Positions 39,938 to 45,449 of a stretch of 45,449 nt of DNA are shown piece after piece. Within the stretch, counting starts at the first letter, position 1. Every line of letters begins with the position of its first letter. The stretch covers positions 175,504 to 220,952 of the forward strand of contig JARSSO010000055.1 of assembly GCA_029624765.1 (NCBI GenBank), read 5' to 3'. Source of the DNA: Candidatus Contendibacter sp. (GTDB taxonomy: Bacteria > Pseudomonadota > Gammaproteobacteria > Competibacterales > Competibacteraceae). The notes under the pieces are model-generated. The model made no database searches and was not told the DNA's origin. It saw only the letters and a program-made list of their open reading frames with translations. Position numbers and translations under genes: made by a program.

Positions 39938-40843
39938 ATGAAAGACACCTCCATTGCCTTCATCGGCGGCGGCAACATGGCCCGCAGCCTGATCGGCGGC
40001 CTGATCGCCAGCGGCAGCACCCCGGCTTCCCTCTGGGTGGCCGAACCCGACGCCGGTCAGCGGGAAATCCTGCGCGGGCGGTTCGGGGTTCACACCGGCG
40101 TCGACAACCGGGACATCGCGGCCCGGGCCGGCATCGTAGTGCTGGCGGTCAAACCGCAGGTGCTGCGCTCGGTGACCAAGGAACTGGCCGAGATCGTCGG
40201 TGCGCGCCGGCCGTTGGTGATTTCCATCGCCGCCGGCGTGCGCGAGCCCGACATTCGCCGCTGGCTGGGCGGCAACGCCGCCATCGTCCGCGCCATGCCC
40301 AACACCCCGGCACTGGTCGGCAGCGGCGCCACCGCGCTGTTCGCCAATGCCCAGGTCAGCGACAGTCAGCGGCAAGCCGCCGAATCGATCCTGCGAGCCG
40401 TTGGCCTGGTCGTGTGGGTGGCGGCGGAAGGTCTGCTGGACGCGGTCACCGCGCTGTCGGGCAGCGGCCCCGCCTACTTTTTCCTGCTGATGGAAACCCT
40501 GGAGAAGATCGGCGTCCGGCTTGGCCTGGAACCCGAGATCGCTCGCCTGTTGACGATCCAGACCGCGTTCGGCGCCGCCAAGATGGCGCTGGAAAGTCCC
40601 GACAACGCCGCCGCGCTGCGCGCCCGGGTCACCTCACCGGGCGGCACCACCGAGCGGGCGATCAGCGTGTTCCAGGACGAGCAACTCGATGTTCTGATCG
40701 CCAAGTCGCTGAACGCCTCGCTGGCGATTTTGGAAGCGCCAACCCTGCTGGCCGATGGCCTGGACGATCTAGTCGCCAAGGCCCTGGAAGCCGCCCGTCA
40801 TCGGTCGGTGGAACTGGGCGATCTGCTGGGGGGCCAGCCATGA
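39938..40843 (+). CDS. proC: Pyrroline-5-carboxylate reductase
   Basis: The 301-residue enzyme makes proline from pyrroline-5-carboxylate with NAD(P)H. The Rossmann motif IAFIGGGNMARSLIGGL is at 6-22, VLAVKPQ at about 68-74, RAMPNTPALVGSG at about 118-130, and the C-terminal signature ALSGSGPAY and RVTSPGGTTERAI. It is about 30 residues longer than E. coli ProC at the C-terminus. Its stop overlaps the yggT start (ATGA). Confidence 0.96.
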   Translation: MKDTSIAFIGGGNMARSLIGGLIASGSTPASLWVAEPDAGQREILRGRFGVHTGVDNRDIAARAGIVVLAVKPQVLRSVTKELAEIVGARRPLVISIAAGVREPDIRRWLGGNAAIVRAMPNTPALVGSGATALFANAQVSDSQRQAAESILRAVGLVVWVAAEGLLDAVTALSGSGPAYFFLLMETLEKIGVRLGLEPEIARLLTIQTAFGAAKMALESPDNAAALRARVTSPGGTTERAISVFQDEQLDVLIAKSLNASLAILEAPTLLADGLDDLVAKALEAARHRSVELGDLLGGQP

Positions 40844-41394
40844 CCGCGACGGTTTTCCTGATTCAAACCGTGTTTGGCTTTTACATCCTGGCGGTGATGC
40901 TGCGCTTTCTGTTGCAATGCGTGCGGGCCGATTTCTACAACCCGCTGGTGCAGTTCCTGGTCCGCATCACCAATCCGCCGTTGCTGCCGCTGCGCCGGAT
41001 CATACCGGGTTACCGGGGACTGGATCTGGCGGCGGTGGTGCTGGCGTTCGTCTTGCAGGTGGTGGAGGTGCTGTTGGTGGCTCTGCTGTTCGGCCGCGCC
41101 CTCGGCGTCGGCGGTCTGCTGCTGCTCACCGTGATGGAACTGCTCAAGCTGCTGATCAATATCTATTTATGGGGCGTGATCATCCAGGCGGTGCTGAGCT
41201 GGATCAACCCCGATCCCTATCACCCGGCGGCGCGGGTGCTGGCCCAGTTGACCGCGCCGCTGCTGCGGCCGGCCCGGCGACTGCTGCCGCCGATTTCCGG
41301 CGTGGACCTGTCGCCGATGCTGGTGGTGGTGGCGCTGATCTTCGTCAGCCTGCTGCTCCAGGATTTTCTCGGCCTGTTGACCGGCTTGCGTTGA
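40840..41394 (+). CDS. YggT-family inner-membrane protein
   Basis: The 184-residue protein has two YggT repeats, each with two membrane helices: FYILAVMLRFLLQCVRADFYNPLVQFLVRITNPPL and YLWGVIIQAVLSWINPDPYHPAARVLAQLTAPLLRP. The family is linked to osmotic stress and potassium uptake in a few bacteria, but function is not settled. The ATG overlaps the proC stop by 4 bp, so expression is coupled. Confidence 0.92.
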   Translation: MTATVFLIQTVFGFYILAVMLRFLLQCVRADFYNPLVQFLVRITNPPLLPLRRIIPGYRGLDLAAVVLAFVLQVVEVLLVALLFGRALGVGGLLLLTVMELLKLLINIYLWGVIIQAVLSWINPDPYHPAARVLAQLTAPLLRPARRLLPPISGVDLSPMLVVVALIFVSLLLQDFLGLLTGLR

Positions 41395-41398
41395 AATC

Positions 41399-41695
41399 AT
41401 GGCGTCCGGTTACCGGTGGGACGGCGTGGACCTGATCCTGCGGGTGCGGGCGCGACCGCGCGCCGGTCGCGATGAATGGGAGGGATTGCGAGAGGACCGG
41501 TTTCAGGTGCGCATTGCCGCGCCGCCGGTGGACGGCCAGGCGAACGCGCATTTGCGGGAGTTCCTGGCCGACCTGTTCGGGGTCGCCAAAAGCCAGGTGA
41601 CGCTGCTGGCCGGCGAAACCAGCCGCGACAAGCGGTGGCGCATCACTGCACCGAAACGGTGGCCGCCCGGCATCGTTCTCCCTGCCAGCAGATGA
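41399..41695 (+). CDS. DUF167/YggU-family protein
   Basis: The 98-residue protein shows the DUF167 pattern: LRVRARPRAGRDEW, FQVRIAAPPVDGQANAHLREFLADLFGV and VTLLAGETSRDKRWRI. The function is unknown. It starts 4 bp after yggT and ends the yggS-hyp-proC-yggT-yggU run. The 132 bp to the convergent HMG-CoA lyase gene contain no clear terminator. Confidence 0.93.
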   Translation: MASGYRWDGVDLILRVRARPRAGRDEWEGLREDRFQVRIAAPPVDGQANAHLREFLADLFGVAKSQVTLLAGETSRDKRWRITAPKRWPPGIVLPASR

Positions 41696-41827
41696 GGGAA
41701 ATGAACGGCTACGCGGTGGAAGGACGCGAACGCGATGAAGGAAACCGAAGGCTATTTAAGGCGGCGCGGGCATTGCTACGGATTGCTTCAAAAACTACAG
41801 TGGTGAAAAGATGGCGTCTTCTGTCTT

Positions 41828-42742
41828 CTAATCCTGGATGCTGGCTTTCGCCAGCAGCGCCCGTGCGACTTTTGAGGCAGGCGGCCGGCTCAGGGCCGCG
41901 CTGATGAACGCGGCGGCATCCACCAGGGCGTCGAGGTCGACGCCGGTCTCGATCCCCAGCCCGTTCAGCAGGTAGATTACGTCCTCGGTGGCGACGTTGC
42001 CGGAGGCGCCCGCCGCGTAGGGGCAGCCGCCCAGCCCGGCGATGGAAGCATCGAACGTCGCCAGGCCCAGTTCCAGCGAAGCATAGATATTGACCAGCGC
42101 TTGCCCGTAAGTGTCGTGGTAATGGCCAGCCAGATCATCCATCGGCACCGTCCGGGTCACGGCTTCCAGCATGCGTCGAGTCTGACCCGGCGTGCCGACC
42201 CCGATGGTGTCGCCAAGGGAGATTTGGTAACAGCCCATCGCGTACAGCGCGCCGGCCACCACCGCTACCTTCTCCGGCGCGACTTCGCCCTCGTAGGGAC
42301 AGCCCAGCACGCAGGAGACGTAGCCGCGCACCTTAACGCCGTGTTGCCGCGCCAATTTCACCACCGGGCGGAAGCGGTCCAGGGACTCGGCGATGGAGCA
42401 ATTGATGTTGCGGTGGGAGAAGGTCTCGGACGCCGCGCCGAACACGGCGATCTCGGTCGCGCCCGCCGCCAGCGCCGCTTCCAGACCTTGCAGGTTGGGA
42501 ACCAGCACCGGATAGCTGACGCCGGGCCAGCGGTGGATGCCGGCCAGCACCGCCGCGCTGTCGGCCATCTGTGGCACCCATTTGGGCGACACGAACGCGC
42601 CGACCTCGATGGTTTTCAGCCCGGCGGCGGCCAGTTGGTCGATCAAGGCCAGCTTGACCGGGGTCGGGACGATCTCCCGTTCGTTCTGCAAGCCGTCGCG
42701 GGGACCGACTTCAACGATCCGGACTTGTCGTGGCAAGGGCAT
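41828..42742 (-). CDS. Hydroxymethylglutaryl-CoA lyase
   Basis: The 304-residue enzyme splits HMG-CoA into acetyl-CoA and acetoacetate, the last step of leucine breakdown. VEVGPRDGLQNE, GHYHDTYGQALVN and the signature GLGGCPYAAGASGNVATED with catalytic Cys are present. ATG 42742 follows AAGGAG. It lies after the biotin carboxylase gene with 81 bp between, containing a REP-like hairpin. Confidence 0.95.
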   Translation of the reverse strand: MPLPRQVRIVEVGPRDGLQNEREIVPTPVKLALIDQLAAAGLKTIEVGAFVSPKWVPQMADSAAVLAGIHRWPGVSYPVLVPNLQGLEAALAAGATEIAVFGAASETFSHRNINCSIAESLDRFRPVVKLARQHGVKVRGYVSCVLGCPYEGEVAPEKVAVVAGALYAMGCYQISLGDTIGVGTPGQTRRMLEAVTRTVPMDDLAGHYHDTYGQALVNIYASLELGLATFDASIAGLGGCPYAAGASGNVATEDVIYLLNGLGIETGVDLDALVDAAAFISAALSRPPASKVARALLAKASIQD

Positions 42743-42769
42743 CAACGGCTCCTTAAAAAAGCTGTAAAA

Positions 42770-42808
42770 CCCCTCTCCCGCCTTGCGGGAGAGGGGCAGG
42801 GGTGAGGG
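42770..42808. repeat. REP-like hairpin between mccA-type and HMG-CoA lyase genes
   Basis: Stem CCCCTCTCCCG (42770-42780) and CGGGAGAGGGG (42786-42796) with loop CCTTG, followed by CAGGGGTGAGGG. The reverse complement resembles 19850-19890. It sits inside an apparent operon, so it may tune expression of the two halves or shield mRNA ends. Confidence 0.75.
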
Positions 42809-42823
42809 TGGTTTCAACGCCGT

Positions 42824-44859
<2,036 letters not shown>

Positions 44860-44863
<4 letters not shown>

Positions 44864-45078
44864 GGCTCCACCGTCCTGCAAGCCGATGGCGTTTCGTGAG
44901 CGACCAGCCAAGCCACCAAATCGGCCGGCGTCTGGAAATCCAGCAACGCCTCCATCAGGGCTTCGGTCTGTTCCAGCGACAGGCGGCCAATCCGTTGTTC
45001 GTGTGGGGACACCAACGAGGCCCCGAATCGCCACCGCAAGAACCGTAATACCTGCTGAGTGTCCAGTGGTTCCGCCAT
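44860..45078 (-). CDS. Orphan DUF4351-like domain, 72 residues
   Basis: The whole protein corresponds to the C-terminal module of the Rpn/DUF4351-type gene just upstream: LRFLRWRFGASLVSPHEQRIGRLSLEQTEALMEALLDF, then TPADLVAWLVAHETPSA. It has its own ATG with GGGAG in front and overlaps the carboxylase start by 4 bp. It could be a functional small protein or a gene remnant now serving to couple translation. Confidence 0.75.
44882..45003. repeat. Direct repeat copy 1 (tail of DUF4351-type gene)
   Basis: Aligns with 45161-45282, including an identical 52-bp block (44936-44987 against 45215-45266) and CCGATGGCGTTTCGTG at the start. The flanks diverge, so only the domain tail was duplicated or the copies have since drifted. 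Confidence 0.85.
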
Positions 45079-45156
45079 TTTTGAGTTGCTCCCTTATCGC
45101 CAAACTCCGGGGTTACAGTGTTTCAGACCTTCTCCCGGCGAAATATCGAACCGGTA

Positions 45157-45449
45157 TCAAGCCGATGGCGTTTCGTGGGCCGCCAACCAAGCCGTTAAAT
45201 CGGTGGGGGTTCGAAAATCCAGCAACGCCTCCATCAGGGCTTCGGTCTGTTCCAGCGACAGGCGGCGAATCCGTTGTTCGTGCGCGGACGCCAGCGACGC
45301 GCTGAACCGCCGCCGTAAGAGCCGTAATGCCAACTGCACGCCTTCTTCCTGGCGGCCTTCCTGGCGGCCTTCCTGGCGGCCTTCCTGGCGGCCTTCCTGG
45401 CGGCCCTCCTGGCGGCCCTCCTGGCGGCCCTCCTGGCGGCCCTCCTGGC
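45157..45449 (-). CDS. Rpn/DUF4351-type protein with GRQE repeats (5' end outside window)
   Basis: The frame is open from the right edge to a stop at 45157. The visible part is a (GRQE)n linker of at least eight units, then EEGVQLALRLLRRRFSAS, HEQRIRRLSLEQTEALMEALLDF and TPTDLTAWLAAHETPSA. That C-terminal segment resembles DUF4351, which commonly ends Rpn-family PD-(D/E)XK proteins after such a linker. The nuclease domain itself is not in view. It precedes the orphan domain and carboxylase genes on the same strand. Confidence 0.8.
   Translation of the reverse strand, partial: QEGRQEGRQEGRQEGRQEGRQEGRQEGRQEGRQEEGVQLALRLLRRRFSASLASAHEQRIRRLSLEQTEALMEALLDFRTPTDLTAWLAAHETPSA
45161..45282. repeat. 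Direct repeat copy 2 (tail of DUF4351-type gene)
   Basis: Partner of 44882-45003. The 52-bp block at 45215-45266 is identical to copy 1, and one mismatch separates it from a further identical 15-bp block (AATCCGTTGTTCGTG). Confidence 0.85.
45349..45449. repeat. 12-bp minisatellite, about 8.4 copies to the window edge
   Basis: Unit CTGGCGGCCTTC (four copies) changes to CTGGCGGCCCTC for the remaining ones. In the minus-strand frame each unit codes Glu-Gly-Arg-Gln. The two blocks of identical variants suggest recent expansion. Only synonymous changes (GAA/GAG) separate them. Confidence 0.95.

Noticed and set aside
45349..45449. Possible CRISPR array because of regular repeats
   Set aside because: Units of 12 bp are directly adjacent without spacers and are in frame coding GRQE.

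Overview
The window is about 45 kb of GC-rich bacterial chromosome packed with genes on both strands. I see no rRNA, tRNA, CRISPR array or phage. The gene orders are gammaproteobacterial: pilT divergent from yggS-proC-yggT-yggU, rnhA-dnaQ, and mrp-dcd beside metG. Several traits would fit the Competibacter/Contendobacter (glycogen-accumulating) lineage or a close relative: GTP-type PEP carboxykinase, an OFA-family carboxylate transporter, and Rpn-type proteins with GRQE repeats. That lineage assignment is inference and has not been tested by any search.

Region 1-5.7 kb is accessory. It holds the start of a secreted HExxH protein with bacterial-repeat and CARDB modules (it runs off the left edge), a class I methyltransferase, a ComB-like phosphatase coupled to an Rpn/DUF2887 nuclease-like gene, and a Uma2-type nuclease. 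Region 16.1-5.7 kb (minus strand) is one tightly packed run: xthA, rfbB, a PreP-like M16 protease, then an unusual Hsp70 module of a large TPR protein, a J-like protein with HPP in place of HPD, a GrpE-like factor, a short Hsp70 and a zinc-ribbon protein.

Region 16.4-22.2 kb (plus strand) looks like a complete regulatory circuit. A double-Cache histidine kinase overlaps a NtrC-type response regulator. Beyond an untranslated gap lies a near-perfect sigma-54 -24/-12 promoter with a candidate enhancer about 120-150 bp upstream of the expected start. It drives a small Cys-rich HisKA-only protein and an OFA-family MFS transporter, and a hairpin terminator follows. I consider this the most interesting system in the window.

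Region 22.2-30.8 kb carries housekeeping genes (rsmE, cca, an M-type lipoprotein aminopeptidase, a YejF-like double ABC ATPase, a 48-residue basic protein with a TTG start, pckG, rnhA, dnaQ). Convergent ends carry strong palindromic terminators. Region 30.8-35.2 kb (minus) carries metG followed by a TviB-type nucleotide-sugar dehydrogenase and an overlapping UDP-glucuronate-4-epimerase-like gene. Region 35.3-41.7 kb has a small secreted four-Cys protein, mrp, dcd, pilT and the yggS-proC-yggT-yggU cluster. Region 41.8-45.4 kb (minus) has HMG-CoA lyase and the biotin-carrying subunit of methylcrotonyl-CoA carboxylase (leucine degradation). Upstream of it are two copies of the tail of a DUF4351/Rpn-type gene, the second joined to a long 12-bp GRQE-coding minisatellite that runs off the right edge.
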